Assembly: GCF_009933135.1 (NCBI RefSeq)
Contig: NZ_MAEH01000011.1
Span: forward strand, 62,001 to 126,000
Direction of reading: 5' to 3'
Origin: Candidatus Enterococcus leclercqii
GTDB taxonomy: Bacteria > Bacillota > Bacilli > Lactobacillales > Enterococcaceae
Length of the DNA: 64,000 nucleotides
The notes below the pieces were generated by a model, which worked only from the letters and a program-made list of their open reading frames with translations, was not told the origin of the DNA and searched no databases. Positions 15,492-24,501 of this stretch are shown here, in pieces. Position 1 is the first letter of the stretch. The number at the start of each line of letters is the position of its first letter. A program made the translations under genes and the position numbers.

Positions 15492-16643
15492 TTACATCAA
15501 GCTTTGATAGATAGCGATAATCTCTTCTACTGTGGTATCTCGTGGATTGCCTGGTGTGCAAACATCGCGGAAGGCATCTTCTGCAATGGCCGGAAGATCT
15601 TCAGCTTTAACTCCGAGTTCAGAGATTGTCGCTGGGATACCCACATCTTTGGAAAGCTGATTAATCGCTCCACAAGCCTCTTCACGGATAGCTTCGATAG
15701 TTTTAGTTTCCGCACCTGCTACGCCCAATGCCTTGGCGATTTCGCGATACTTTTCGCCAGTAAAATCTTTGTTGTATGTCATCACAGTGGGCAACAGGGC
15801 GGCACAAGCCACACCATGGGGAATATTGTACCAAGCCGACAGCGGATGAGCCATCCCATGTACCAAACCCAACCCCACATTAGAAAAGCCCATACCAGCA
15901 ATATATTGTCCCAATGCCATTTCTTCACGACCCTTGGCATCTCCTGCTACTGAATCCCGTAAGCTGCGACCAATGATTTCAATGGCTTTCAAGTGAAGCA
16001 TGTCACTCATCTCCCATGCGCCTTTGGTAATCAACCCTTCGATGGCATGGGTCATAGCGTCCATTCCCGTTGCTGCACACAACGCTTTTGGCATGCCCAT
16101 CATCAGGTCACTGTCGACAAAAGCGGCCACTGGAATATCGTGGACATCCACACAAACAAATTTTCGCTGCTTTTCCTTATCCGTGATTACATAGTTAATG
16201 GTCACTTCTGCTGCCGTTCCAGAAGTGGTAGGCACTGCCAAGATTGGTAAAGAGGGATTCTGGGTTGCCGCCACACCTTCCAAGCTAACTACATCAGAAA
16301 ACTCCGGATTGGCAACAATAATCCCAATTGCTTTGGCGGTATCAATTGGTGAACCACCACCGATTGCGATGATGGCATCAGCACCGCAATTTTTAACAAA
16401 AGTAACACCTTCTTGAACATTTTCAATGGTTGGATTGGGCATGATACCATCAAACACTTCATACTCGATACCAACTTGATCCAGCAAACCAGTCACTTTA
16501 TCAGCGACTCCGAATTGGATTAGATCCTTGTCAGTGATGACTGCTGCTTTTTTGAAACCCCGCGCGATAAACTCGGTTGGGATTGCTTCGATAGCTCCTT
16601 TTCCGTGATATGATGTTTCATTTAAGATCATACGATTTGCCAT
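15492..16643 (-). CDS. fucO: Lactaldehyde reductase (iron-dependent alcohol dehydrogenase, FucO type)
   Basis: A 383-aa group III iron-containing dehydrogenase reducing L-lactaldehyde to 1,2-propanediol with NADH. The NAD motif GGGSPIDTAKAIG is near residue 96, and the metal-ligand region HGMAHPLSAWYNIPHGV with following LLPTVMTYNKDFTGEKYR is very like E. coli FucO. Length is typical. ATG at 16643 follows AGGAGG. No fucose or rhamnose genes are nearby, so it may serve general redox balance; that fits the Rex operator at its transcription start. A CcpA-like site overlaps the -35. Confidence 0.92.
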   Translation of the reverse strand: MANRMILNETSYHGKGAIEAIPTEFIARGFKKAAVITDKDLIQFGVADKVTGLLDQVGIEYEVFDGIMPNPTIENVQEGVTFVKNCGADAIIAIGGGSPIDTAKAIGIIVANPEFSDVVSLEGVAATQNPSLPILAVPTTSGTAAEVTINYVITDKEKQRKFVCVDVHDIPVAAFVDSDLMMGMPKALCAATGMDAMTHAIEGLITKGAWEMSDMLHLKAIEIIGRSLRDSVAGDAKGREEMALGQYIAGMGFSNVGLGLVHGMAHPLSAWYNIPHGVACAALLPTVMTYNKDFTGEKYREIAKALGVAGAETKTIEAIREEACGAINQLSKDVGIPATISELGVKAEDLPAIAEDAFRDVCTPGNPRDTTVEEIIAIYQSLM

Positions 16644-16717
16644 TTGTATTTCCTCCTGAAAATAAGCAACAGATGTAGCTAGTGGCTGCCTCTGTCAGAT
16701 ATCATTAAGTCATTTAC

Positions 16718-16735
16718 TTGTGATTTATATCACAA
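16718..16735. promoter_or_regulatory. Rex operator at the fucO start site
   Basis: Perfect TTGTGA-N6-TCACAA dyad, the consensus for the NADH/NAD-sensing repressor Rex. It covers the expected fucO transcription start, 6 bp beyond the -10 element, so binding should block transcription when NADH is low. Confidence 0.85.
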
Positions 16736-16740
16736 AAACA

Positions 16741-16777
16741 ATTATAACAGCCTCGCCAGCAGTTGAAAGCGCTATAA
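16741..16777 (-). promoter_or_regulatory. fucO promoter with overlapping CRE-like site
   Basis: Minus-strand -10 TATAAT at 16741-16746, and a weak -35 TTTCAA at 16763-16768 with a 16-bp spacer. TTGAAAGCGCTATAA (16763-16777, plus strand) matches the catabolite-responsive element at all but one consensus position and overlaps the -35. Confidence 0.65.
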
Positions 16778-16816
16778 AAACATATTTTCTGTTTTTTAAT
16801 TGTTTTCAAATAAAAA

Positions 16817-16845
16817 AAACCACTGCTGTTTCCAGCAGTAGTTTC
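16817..16845 (-). terminator. Terminator of the antiporter operon
   Basis: Minus-strand hairpin AAACTACTGCTG / CAGCAGTGGTTT with a GAAA loop followed by a run of eight T residues, immediately after the antiporter stop codon. Confidence 0.85.
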
Positions 16846-16846
16846 G

Positions 16847-18898
16847 TCATTTTCGAATAAACCGTTTCATTGAAAAATTTGGAGTACTGCCAATCTGGCT
16901 CATGGCATAAGATTCCAATAGATTGACTTTACGCCGGTATTCATTGGCAGAAAAGGTTGTAATTTCCTCCCTGCTTTCAAACTCATCGATGACTTTGCGC
17001 TCCAGATAATAGCCCCGCAAAACTTCCTTCGTGAAGGCGGGATCTTGTCGGATCATCACAGCCGCCATGAAATCATTGCGCTTTAGACTACCCATCATGG
17101 TCTTTCGCTGCTGCAAAAAATAAGTAATAATTTTTTCATCATAAACGCCTTCCAGACTGGCCAAACTCTGTTGAATCAGCTGCGTATTGCGGCGATATAC
17201 CGTCTGAAGCTGTTCCAAATCTACTGGAGCAGGGCCTTGTTGGTCTTCATGACGTCTTTGCCAAAAAAGCTTAGGATGCAAAATTACCCGCAAAATGCGC
17301 CGAACTACCAATAACCAAAAGCTAAGAAAGGACAAGATTTGGCGCCCGAAAGAATGCTGGAAATTGGCAATGAAACGAGAATAAAAACGATAGCTGTTGA
17401 CATCAATCAACTGGCGGCGAAAGCTTTCATCCAACCCATCTCGTTCAATGGACAAGATCAAAGCCTGAATTTCCTGAACTTCTTGCCGCTCACTGTCAGT
17501 CATGGCTTCTGTATAGGTCTCCCAGATTCGACTGGCATAACTTTGCCGCACAGCTTTTAACGCAATCGTCTCATTTTCTGTCAGATTTCCCGCAGCCTCG
17601 TCTTGTTGCAGCTCTTTTAAAACTTCTTCCAATACCGCGATCCCTTTTTCGTCTACCGGTGCTTCTGCTTCTCCATCTGCAATCAGTGGCATGACTACCA
17701 GACTGATCACCAGACTCAACAAGATGACACCGGCTGTCAAAAACAACAAGACACTCCGCTGGTGAAAGGCGGCTCCGTGTAAAGCAGTCGGCAAAATGAA
17801 GATTGTGGCCAAGCTGACAGTTCCTTTGACACCACCGAAAGTCAGCAGCAAGATTTCCTGTTTGGACTTTCGCTGCCCATCCTTCACTAAAAAGACATTT
17901 AACAGGAGTAAAAATAGCAAACGGATGACAAACAATAACACCGTGACTAGTAAAATTACTAGCAGCAATCGCTCATTGGCGTAGATGTCACTTTCCCAAA
18001 TTGGTGAAAACACCTGAGAAATCTCGATTCCTAGGAAAATAAATACTAGCCCGTTCAATGTGAAGACAACCGTGTTCCAGACCGCTTGTGACACATTGGC
18101 CAGCTCGGCCTGAAATAAAGTCACCTTCTGACGCCCACCTGCCTGCATTACACCGGCGGTAACTGCTGCAATAATTCCCGAAACTCCAACAAGCTCTGAA
18201 AAGACATACGCAACAAAGGGCAACAGCAGCTCAATCAAAAGATACGAAGTGACTTCCTGTGCTTGTGCCTGCTCGATTACTCGAATCACCCGTCGTTTCA
18301 GCCAGACCACTAACCCTCCCACCAATACTCCACCGAGACTGGCGGCCAGCAGTTGCCAAGAAGCCTGCCAAATAGAAAAGCTGCCGGTAATCAATGCAGC
18401 CACAGCAAATTGAAAGGCTGTAACGCCGGAAGCATCATTCAGTAGCCCCTCACCTTCCAAAATCCGCATCACCCGCGGCGGCATTTTTAAAGGCTTAGCG
18501 ATTGAAGACACCGCTACTGCATCCGTTGGGCCTAACGCTGCCCCGAATGCCATGCAAGCTGCCAAAGGGATTGTGGGCATCAACACATTCAACAATCCAC
18601 CCACAGCCAATAATGTCAAAATCACGCCACCGAAAGCCAGCGACAAGATTGTGCCGAAATTTTTGAAAATCGTGGCCAAATCGGCATGTTCTCCTTCTCG
18701 AAATAGCAGCGGGGCAATAATCAACACCAAAAAAATCTCCGGCTGAAAGTTCAGGCTGCGCCCCCATTGAGATAACCCTACCAAAATCCCCAAAAAAATC
18801 TGTACAAAAAAAATCGGGATGTTCGGCAAGATTTTCGCCAGAACATTTGAAAAGGTGATAGCCACGGTAATTACGATAACCAGTTCAACTAACTCCAT
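16847..18898 (-). CDS. Na+/H+ antiporter, CPA1 (NhaP/NHE-like) family
   Basis: A 683-aa monovalent cation:proton antiporter. About 12 membrane segments fill residues 1-410. The family signature is clear: GPTDAVAVSSIAK and LEGEGLLNDASGV carry the Asp residues expected for ion exchange. A cytoplasmic tail of about 270 residues (410-683), largely helical and charged, is longer than in bacterial NhaP proteins and resembles YjcE/NHE-type regulatory tails. ATG at 18898 follows AAGGAG. It is translated 6 bp after a small helical protein, so the two are one operon. Confidence 0.92.
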   Translation of the reverse strand: MELVELVIVITVAITFSNVLAKILPNIPIFFVQIFLGILVGLSQWGRSLNFQPEIFLVLIIAPLLFREGEHADLATIFKNFGTILSLAFGGVILTLLAVGGLLNVLMPTIPLAACMAFGAALGPTDAVAVSSIAKPLKMPPRVMRILEGEGLLNDASGVTAFQFAVAALITGSFSIWQASWQLLAASLGGVLVGGLVVWLKRRVIRVIEQAQAQEVTSYLLIELLLPFVAYVFSELVGVSGIIAAVTAGVMQAGGRQKVTLFQAELANVSQAVWNTVVFTLNGLVFIFLGIEISQVFSPIWESDIYANERLLLVILLVTVLLFVIRLLFLLLLNVFLVKDGQRKSKQEILLLTFGGVKGTVSLATIFILPTALHGAAFHQRSVLLFLTAGVILLSLVISLVVMPLIADGEAEAPVDEKGIAVLEEVLKELQQDEAAGNLTENETIALKAVRQSYASRIWETYTEAMTDSERQEVQEIQALILSIERDGLDESFRRQLIDVNSYRFYSRFIANFQHSFGRQILSFLSFWLLVVRRILRVILHPKLFWQRRHEDQQGPAPVDLEQLQTVYRRNTQLIQQSLASLEGVYDEKIITYFLQQRKTMMGSLKRNDFMAAVMIRQDPAFTKEVLRGYYLERKVIDEFESREEITTFSANEYRRKVNLLESYAMSQIGSTPNFSMKRFIRK

Positions 18899-18904
18899 AG
18901 GCTA

Positions 18905-19180
18905 TCACTCCTTTTTATCCGCATCCCGCAGCAACTTGAAAAACGCTTCTTTGCGGGCCAGGATTTTTTCTTCTAATTCTGCTAATTGCACCGGATCTTC
19001 TTCTAATTGCGCCCTTCTGCTTTCCAAGCGTAGCAGTTCATGTTTGATTCTTTCCAATTTACGAAAAGCAAAAATATTTCGCCGCTTGATCTTACTCAGT
19101 ACTTGGCGACGTTCCTCCACTGTCAAGCTCCCGTATTTTTCCCGGATTAGCCGCATTTTTTCTTCAAAATTTTTGCTCAT
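18905..19180 (-). CDS. Small charged helical protein, antiporter operon
   Basis: A 91-aa very charged protein (Lys/Arg/Glu-rich) that looks helical throughout, with heptad-like leucine spacing (LERIKHELLRLESRRAQLEEDPVQLAELEEKIL). No signal peptide, membrane segment or recognised domain. ATG at 19180 follows AGAAGGAG; upstream in-frame extension lacks support. Its stop is 6 bp from the antiporter start, so they are co-transcribed and it may bind the antiporter's cytoplasmic tail (inference only). Confidence 0.75.
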   Translation of the reverse strand: MSKNFEEKMRLIREKYGSLTVEERRQVLSKIKRRNIFAFRKLERIKHELLRLESRRAQLEEDPVQLAELEEKILARKEAFFKLLRDADKKE

Positions 19181-19267
19181 GGTTGTTACTCCTTCTCTAT
19201 CTATTTGTCTATTTTTCCAAATGAGCGTCAGCACCAGTTTTTTGGCCGAACAACGAAAGTGCTCTTC

Positions 19268-19306
19268 AAAAAAGCTCCGACCGTTTTTCCTGCGGTCAGA
19301 GCTTTT
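19268..19306 (-). terminator. Terminator of the second usp gene
   Basis: Minus-strand stem AAAAGCTCTGACCG / CGGTCGGAGCTTTT (one mismatch) followed by a run of T residues, 24 bp past the usp stop. Confidence 0.85.
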
Positions 19307-19329
19307 GACAATTGGCGATTCTGGCCATA

Positions 19330-19761
19330 TCAGCGAATCACCAACACATTGCAAGGTGCATGATTCACTACGTAAGAAGTTGTGGATCCCACCAGCGACT
19401 GGGTGATAGCACCCTTTCCGGTAGCTCCAATAATAATCAAGTCACTGGCATTGTCGGCGGCATATTTCACGATGATCTGCTTGGGATTGCCGACTTCAAC
19501 AAATGGCGTAACATCTTCTACCCCTTTTTGGGCAGCATCATGGATTTTTTTCAAGAGCTCCGTCTCGGCGTGCTCTTTTTCTTGGGCGAACAATTTTGAA
19601 AACGAATAGGCACTAGTAGTTAACTCGGCATCATTGATGATGGAAATCAGTGTCAGACGACCGTTGTTGGCAGCAGCGATATTAACAGCCTCTGTGAACG
19701 CTTTGTCTGCCAAGCGGGAGCCGTCCAAAGCCACCAGAATGTTTTGATAAGTCTCGTTCAT
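19330..19761 (-). CDS. Universal stress protein (UspA family)
   Basis: A 143-aa Usp protein with N-terminal NILVALDGSRLADKAF and the intact ATP-binding signature GATGKGAITQSLVGS (G-x2-G-x9-G-S). It is shorter than the 10-kb paralogue because it lacks a Lys-rich tail. ATG at 19761 follows GAGGAGG. It has its own terminator. The two proteins are clearly diverged, so this is not a recent duplication. Confidence 0.92.
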   Translation of the reverse strand: MNETYQNILVALDGSRLADKAFTEAVNIAAANNGRLTLISIINDAELTTSAYSFSKLFAQEKEHAETELLKKIHDAAQKGVEDVTPFVEVGNPKQIIVKYAADNASDLIIIGATGKGAITQSLVGSTTSYVVNHAPCNVLVIR

Positions 19762-19875
19762 GAAAATCCCTCCTCGTCTCTGTCCGGTAAATCACTTTCA
19801 GGTGTCACAACCTGTCTGTTCACATCCAAAAATGCACTTGCTGCGACTCTCTTTTTCTATCTTAAGCATAACACA

Positions 19876-19920
19876 AAAAGACCCGTTAGCCGTAGCCGGA
19901 GCTTCGACTGGACAGGTCTG
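19876..19920 (-). terminator. Probable terminator of the AraC-type gene
   Basis: Minus-strand AGACCTGT pairs with AACGGGTCT across a GC-rich loop, followed by TTTTTG. The stem is short, so confidence is moderate. Confidence 0.5.
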
Positions 19921-19932
19921 GTTTTGCCCTCG

Positions 19933-20775
19933 TCACATCTCATTGATGAGACCGTATCTTTTGCGATAGCTGCGAGGAGCTATCTGAAATTGTTTTTGGA
20001 ACAGACGGCTGAAATACTTTTCGTCTTCAATTCCTACTCGTTCGGCGACTTCTCGAATACTGTAATTGGATGTTAAAAGCAGCTGCCGCCCCCGCTCCAA
20101 CCGCAGCGTGTGCAGATACTGGGTTACGGTCTGGCCGACTTCCCTGGAGAAGAGATTGGAAAGGTAGGCCTTATTGTAGCCGAAATAATTTGCCAGCTCC
20201 CCCACTGTGATCTTGCGTTGGTAGTTGCGCTGCAGGTATTCCTTCACATAGTCGATGAGAAAATGCTTCTCCCCCTGCCGCTCCTGAAAGGATAGCAGGT
20301 ATTTTTCTTTGACGCTCAGTAAAAGCGTCGCCGTATACGCATCCAATAACTGGTGGGTAGGAAACTCCATCTCCTTGACCGTCTGAAGCTGCTGCAGCAA
20401 CAGCAGTTCGTTGTCCAAGATCAGATTTTTTTCATAAAGAGGCAGCTGCCAGCGCTCCGGCTCGTTGAAACGGGGTGCACTCTGCACCGATGCCTGCTCC
20501 ATTCCCAGCATCTCAAAATGGAGCCAGTAAAAGCCGACATTTCCGTGGGCTCGACTGCCATAAAAATGCGTGTTCGGCGGAATCAGCAGCAGTTCTCCTG
20601 CAGCCAGGATCACCTCGTTTCCGGCAATATTGAAGTAGACTTTCCCTTCAATACCGATCATCAGTTCATAGTCGAGGTTGGTCCGTTCATCATGCTTCCA
20701 AGGCTCCTTCGAATGAAGATAGCCGCACCAGTGAAAATGAATTTCTACAGGTCTTCCGATCAAAATTTTTTCCAA
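19933..20775 (-). CDS. AraC-family transcriptional regulator
   Basis: A 280-aa regulator: N-terminal cupin ligand-binding domain (about residues 15-130, with HFHWCGYLHSKEPW and LLLIPPNTHFYGSR) and a C-terminal pair of helix-turn-helix motifs (ITVGELANYFGYNKAYLSNLFSREVGQTVTQYL and YSIREVAERVGIEDEKYFSRLFQKQF). This cupin-AraC layout is typical of sugar-utilisation activators. The start is TTG at 20775 with GGGAG eight bases upstream; no good ATG precedes the cupin domain. It follows a sugar acetyltransferase gene on the same strand. Ligand unknown; an arabinoside or galactoside is plausible given the surrounding genes. Confidence 0.88.
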   Translation of the reverse strand: MEKILIGRPVEIHFHWCGYLHSKEPWKHDERTNLDYELMIGIEGKVYFNIAGNEVILAAGELLLIPPNTHFYGSRAHGNVGFYWLHFEMLGMEQASVQSAPRFNEPERWQLPLYEKNLILDNELLLLQQLQTVKEMEFPTHQLLDAYTATLLLSVKEKYLLSFQERQGEKHFLIDYVKEYLQRNYQRKITVGELANYFGYNKAYLSNLFSREVGQTVTQYLHTLRLERGRQLLLTSNYSIREVAERVGIEDEKYFSRLFQKQFQIAPRSYRKRYGLINEM

Positions 20776-20857
20776 CAGGCTGGCTCCCTTCTACTCGAAT
20801 TCAGCGCGGACAGCTGTGCCCCTGTACTTACTCCTTGTTATTATACGTGGTTTTCCG

Positions 20858-21472
20858 TCAGTCTGACAACCGATCCAAGTAGGACTGCGGGATCGGCAAG
20901 TCACGATAATAAGTTTTACGGTCCCGCTCATCGAATTTACGAATGACCCGACAAGGATTCCCGGCTGCCAGTACACCGGCTGGAACATCTTTGGTGACCA
21001 CCGAACCGGCACCGATAACTGTGTCATCGCCGATGGTCACTCCCGGCAGGATCGAAACATTGGCGCCGACCCAGACGTTGTTGCCAATGACCACCGGTTG
21101 TCCAAATTCACCATCGGTCATTTTACGCAGCTGCGGATCCAACGCATGACCAGCTGTATAGATCCCGACATTGGGCGCCAGCAGCACATCGTCGCCGATC
21201 GTGATTGGACAAACATCCAACAGTGTCAGATTATTGTTGGCAAAAAAATTCTCGCCGATGGTCACATTGAAACCGTAGTCCACATGAAACGGCAGCTCGA
21301 TAAAATACTTTTCACCGACGCGATTGAACATTTCTTTGATCAGCCGGCTGCGGGTCGCCATATCCCGGGGATGGCAGCGATTATACTCATACAATAAATC
21401 CCGTGTGGCAAAACGCACTTCCAAAAGCTCCGGTGTTTGATGATACATTTCACCGGCAATCATCTTTTCCAA
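20858..21472 (-). CDS. Sugar O-acetyltransferase (maltose/galactoside acetyltransferase type)
   Basis: A 204-aa left-handed beta-helix acetyltransferase that transfers acetyl from acetyl-CoA to a sugar hydroxyl, often as detoxification. The N-terminal EKMIAGEMYHQTPELLEVR is the Mac domain; hexapeptide repeats follow (ITIGDDVLLAPNVGIYTAGH with the catalytic His, PVVIGNNVWVGANVSILPGVTIGDDTVIGAGSVV). TTG at 21472 keeps the conserved EKM start; ATG at 21463 is a possible alternative and neither has a strong ribosome site. Precedes the AraC gene by 82 bp. Confidence 0.88.
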   Translation of the reverse strand: MEKMIAGEMYHQTPELLEVRFATRDLLYEYNRCHPRDMATRSRLIKEMFNRVGEKYFIELPFHVDYGFNVTIGENFFANNNLTLLDVCPITIGDDVLLAPNVGIYTAGHALDPQLRKMTDGEFGQPVVIGNNVWVGANVSILPGVTIGDDTVIGAGSVVTKDVPAGVLAAGNPCRVIRKFDERDRKTYYRDLPIPQSYLDRLSD

Positions 21473-21581
21473 TTCCGATTTTATTAGGGATCATTCCTTT
21501 CTCAAGTTGCCTGCATTTTTTTATTTTTCCTCAGAACTCATTAGTGATTCGGCTCGCTTGCCAAATCAGCGATTAGCTCGG

Positions 21582-21885
21582 TTCAACATCAGCTCTGTCT
21601 GCTTCCAGCAGCTAATCGCTGTGTTTCGTACGAAGGAGACCACCTTTCCTCCGGTCGGCTGCTACTGTTCAACATCAGCTCTGTCTGCTTCCAGCAGCTA
21701 ATCGCTGTGTTTCGTACGAAGGAGACCACCTTTCCTCCGGTCGGCTGCTACTGTTCAACATCAGCTCTGTCTGCTTCCAGCAGTCAATCGCTGTGTTTCG
21801 TACGAAGGAGACCACCTTTCCTCCGGTCGGCTGCTACTGTTCAACATCAGCTCTGTCTGCTTCCAGCAGTCAATCGCTGTGTTTC
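21582..21885. repeat. 86-bp tandem repeat array (3.5 units)
   Basis: Three full copies of an 86-bp unit start at 21582, 21668 and 21754, and a fourth (21840-21885) breaks off after 46 bp. Copies are nearly identical; the main difference is a CT/TC swap in the middle. Each unit contains the palindrome TTTCGTACGAA and a small stem CTGCTTCCAGCAG. An outer inverted pair, AGCGATTAGCT / AGCTAATCGCT (21569-21620), spans the first unit's left edge. It lies downstream of xfp. No protein-coding role is supported, and the units have no unique spacers, so this is not CRISPR. Confidence 0.9.
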
Positions 21886-21893
21886 ACAGCAAA

Positions 21894-21922
21894 GAAGCTG
21901 TGAGTGTGGTGCTCACAGCTTC
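21894..21922 (-). terminator. Hairpin after xfp
   Basis: Perfect 11-bp stem GAAGCTGTGAG / CTCACAGCTTC with a 7-nt loop, 38 bp past the xfp stop. The T run after it is short (TTTGCT), so it may act as a terminator or as a 3' stabiliser. Confidence 0.65.
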
Positions 21923-21960
21923 CGAAACCGAACGATATAACAATCAATGAAGAAACAGAA

Positions 21961-24330
21961 TTATTTGGTGAGTGGTTCCCATTTCCAATTGACAACTTCC
22001 GGGATATCGACCCCGTTAGCACGGATGTAGTCGTGATGGAAGTTGATGGTGTCGTCCATCTTCTGCGCAAATTCACCGGCAGCGGCACCTTTGGCAGCCA
22101 CGGCAGCGTCTTTGGCAACGTGGAAGCGATCCATTTCTGAGAAAACACGCATATCAAATGGTGTAGTGATATCGCCGTTTTCACGGTATCCGTGAATATG
22201 CAGGTTGTGGTTTGCCCGTTTGAAGAAAATATCCCGAATCAAACCTTCGTAACCGTGGAAAGCAAAGACGATTGGTTTATCCGTTGTAAAGTAGGCATTG
22301 AATTCATCATCGCTCAAGCCCCGCGGATCTTGGCTCGGATGACGCAATTTCAACAGGTCCACCACATTGATAAAGCGAATCTTCAAATCCGGAAAAGCTT
22401 TATTCAAGATTGTAACTGCTGCCAGAGCTTCCAAGTTTGGTTCCGTTCCGGCAGCTGCGATCACAACATCCGGCTCTTGATTGCCGTCAGTCGAAGCCCA
22501 GTCAACGATCTTCAGACCTTCCCGGACCAGAACTTCTGCTTCGTCAGCGGAGTAAAATTGCGGGCGTGGGTGTTTAGAAGACACGATCAGGTTGATCAGT
22601 TCCTCGGATTGCAATGCTTCTGCCATGACTGCCATCAAGGAGTTGGCATCAGCCGGCAGGTATTCACGGATAAATTCCGGTTTTTTCTCAGACAAGTGAG
22701 TCAACAGACCCGGATCTTGGTGGGTGTAACCGTTGTGGTCTTGTTGAAACACCGTTGAAGTCGCAATTAGATTCAGTGATGGGTAGCGTTTGCGCCATTT
22801 GTGATCCGCAGCTTTTCGCAACCATTTGAAGTGCTGGGTGATCATGGAATCCACGACCCGCAGAAAAGCTTCGTATGATGCGAAGAAACCATGACGTCCA
22901 GTCAATACATAGCCTTCCAGGAAACCTTCACATTGATGCTCGGAAAGTTGAGAATCGATTACTCGGCCAGCCGGTGCGATCCATTCATCATAATCCGGTT
23001 TTTGTGCTTCCATCCATTGACGATTAGTCACTTTGAAGACTTCTGCCATCCGGTTGGATTTGGTTTCGTCAGGACCGAAGATACGGAAATTTTCCGGATT
23101 TTCTACGATCAGGTCTTTGGCAAATTTCGCAAATTCCGTCATGTCTTGCGCTTCTACAGCACCCGGTGTCGTCGTATCGATTGCGTGTTGTCTCCAATCA
23201 GTAATCTTCAACGGTTTCGGATCAATCCCGCCGTTTGTAATCGGATTGGTGGACATCCGGCGATTCCCTTTAGGAGATATTTCCCGAATCTCATCTTTGA
23301 TCGTACCGTTTTCGTCGAACAATTCTTCGGGACGGTAAGATTTCAACCAATCTACCAATGCTTCGATATGATCCATGTGATGAGCATCTACCGGAATCGG
23401 CACTTGGTGAGCACGGAAACCACCTTCGATTGGTTCACCATTCCAAGCTTTCGGACCGGTCCAACCTTTAGGAGTCCGGCAGATAATCACTGGCCACTGC
23501 GGCATCACCGCATCTTCAGCTTTACCGGCACGGGCTTTTTTCTGGATATCCTTGATTATAGCAATGGCTTCATCCAATATTTTCGCCATTTCCAGATGAA
23601 CAGCTTCAGGATCGGTGCCGCCGACAAACAGCGGCGTCCAACCTATACCTTCAAAATATTTCGTCAAGTCGGCATCTGATTTGCGTTCCAAAATCGTCGG
23701 ATTGGAGATTTTGCCACCGTTCAAATACAAGATTGGCAGTACTGCGCCATCATTGACCGGGTTGATAAATGAGTTGGAGAACCATGAACCTGCTAAAGGA
23801 CCGGTTTCGGCTTCACCATCACCGATTACAGTCGCAGCGATGACATCCGGATTATCCAAAATAGCACCAGTTGCGTGAGACATACTGTAGCCGAGCTCCC
23901 CGCCTTCATGGATCGACCCCGGTGTCTCAGGCGCTGCGTGAGATGCGATACCGCCCGGGAATGAGAAGATCTTGCAGAGCTTCTTCAGACCTTCTTCGTC
24001 CTGCGTAATTTCGGGATAGATTTCGCTGTAGCTGCCGTCGATGTAAGAATTGGAGACCATCACTTGACCGCCGTGTCCGGGACCTTCGATGTAGAACATG
24101 TTCAGATCATATTTATTGATGATCCGGTTCAAATGAGCATAGATGAAGTTCTGGCCGGCAATCGTACCCCAGTGCCCGATAGGATGAATCTTCACATCTT
24201 CTTCAGTAACGTCCCGTGTCAACAACGGATTGTCTTTCAAATACATTTGGGCAACAGAGATATAGTTGGCTGCCCGCCACCATGCGTCGACTTTTTCCAA
24301 GTACTCTTTTGAATCGTAGTTTACTGTCAT
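21961..24330 (-). CDS. xfp: Phosphoketolase (xylulose-5-P / fructose-6-P)
   Basis: A 789-aa thiamine-diphosphate enzyme splitting xylulose-5-phosphate with phosphate into acetyl phosphate and glyceraldehyde-3-phosphate. Seen: [18 protein letters not shown] near the N-terminus, EGPGHGGQ, the thiamine-binding [14 protein letters not shown], and [12 protein letters not shown] in the middle domain. Full length. ATG at 24330; a GGGAGAG ribosome site lies about 12 nt upstream. It follows araA after a 171-bp gap, so it takes the arabinose pathway product after AraD epimerisation. Whether it shares the ara transcript or has its own promoter is not clear. Confidence 0.96.
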   Translation of the reverse strand: MTVNYDSKEYLEKVDAWWRAANYISVAQMYLKDNPLLTRDVTEEDVKIHPIGHWGTIAGQNFIYAHLNRIINKYDLNMFYIEGPGHGGQVMVSNSYIDGSYSEIYPEITQDEEGLKKLCKIFSFPGGIASHAAPETPGSIHEGGELGYSMSHATGAILDNPDVIAATVIGDGEAETGPLAGSWFSNSFINPVNDGAVLPILYLNGGKISNPTILERKSDADLTKYFEGIGWTPLFVGGTDPEAVHLEMAKILDEAIAIIKDIQKKARAGKAEDAVMPQWPVIICRTPKGWTGPKAWNGEPIEGGFRAHQVPIPVDAHHMDHIEALVDWLKSYRPEELFDENGTIKDEIREISPKGNRRMSTNPITNGGIDPKPLKITDWRQHAIDTTTPGAVEAQDMTEFAKFAKDLIVENPENFRIFGPDETKSNRMAEVFKVTNRQWMEAQKPDYDEWIAPAGRVIDSQLSEHQCEGFLEGYVLTGRHGFFASYEAFLRVVDSMITQHFKWLRKAADHKWRKRYPSLNLIATSTVFQQDHNGYTHQDPGLLTHLSEKKPEFIREYLPADANSLMAVMAEALQSEELINLIVSSKHPRPQFYSADEAEVLVREGLKIVDWASTDGNQEPDVVIAAAGTEPNLEALAAVTILNKAFPDLKIRFINVVDLLKLRHPSQDPRGLSDDEFNAYFTTDKPIVFAFHGYEGLIRDIFFKRANHNLHIHGYRENGDITTPFDMRVFSEMDRFHVAKDAAVAAKGAAAGEFAQKMDDTINFHHDYIRANGVDIPEVVNWKWEPLTK

Positions 24331-24501
24331 TGCGCTGTTACTCTCCCTTTTTTAAAGTAAAAAACACTTAAACATCACTAAAAAAATTTACTGCATCTTA
24401 TTAATAGGTATTTTTTACCTTTATTATTTCAAAAGAATCTCGGTCAGGCTGCTGCGGTTTTGGTGGCAACCCGGCCGATTTTCTGTTTAAACGAGGATTA
24501 C

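Noticed and set aside
21582-21885. CRISPR array
   Set aside because: Units are contiguous 86-bp tandem copies with no unique spacers, and no cas genes are present.
21507-21940. Open frames running through the tandem repeat
   Set aside because: The repeated Arg/Ser-rich products arise from the 86-bp unit; no start signals and no family resemblance.
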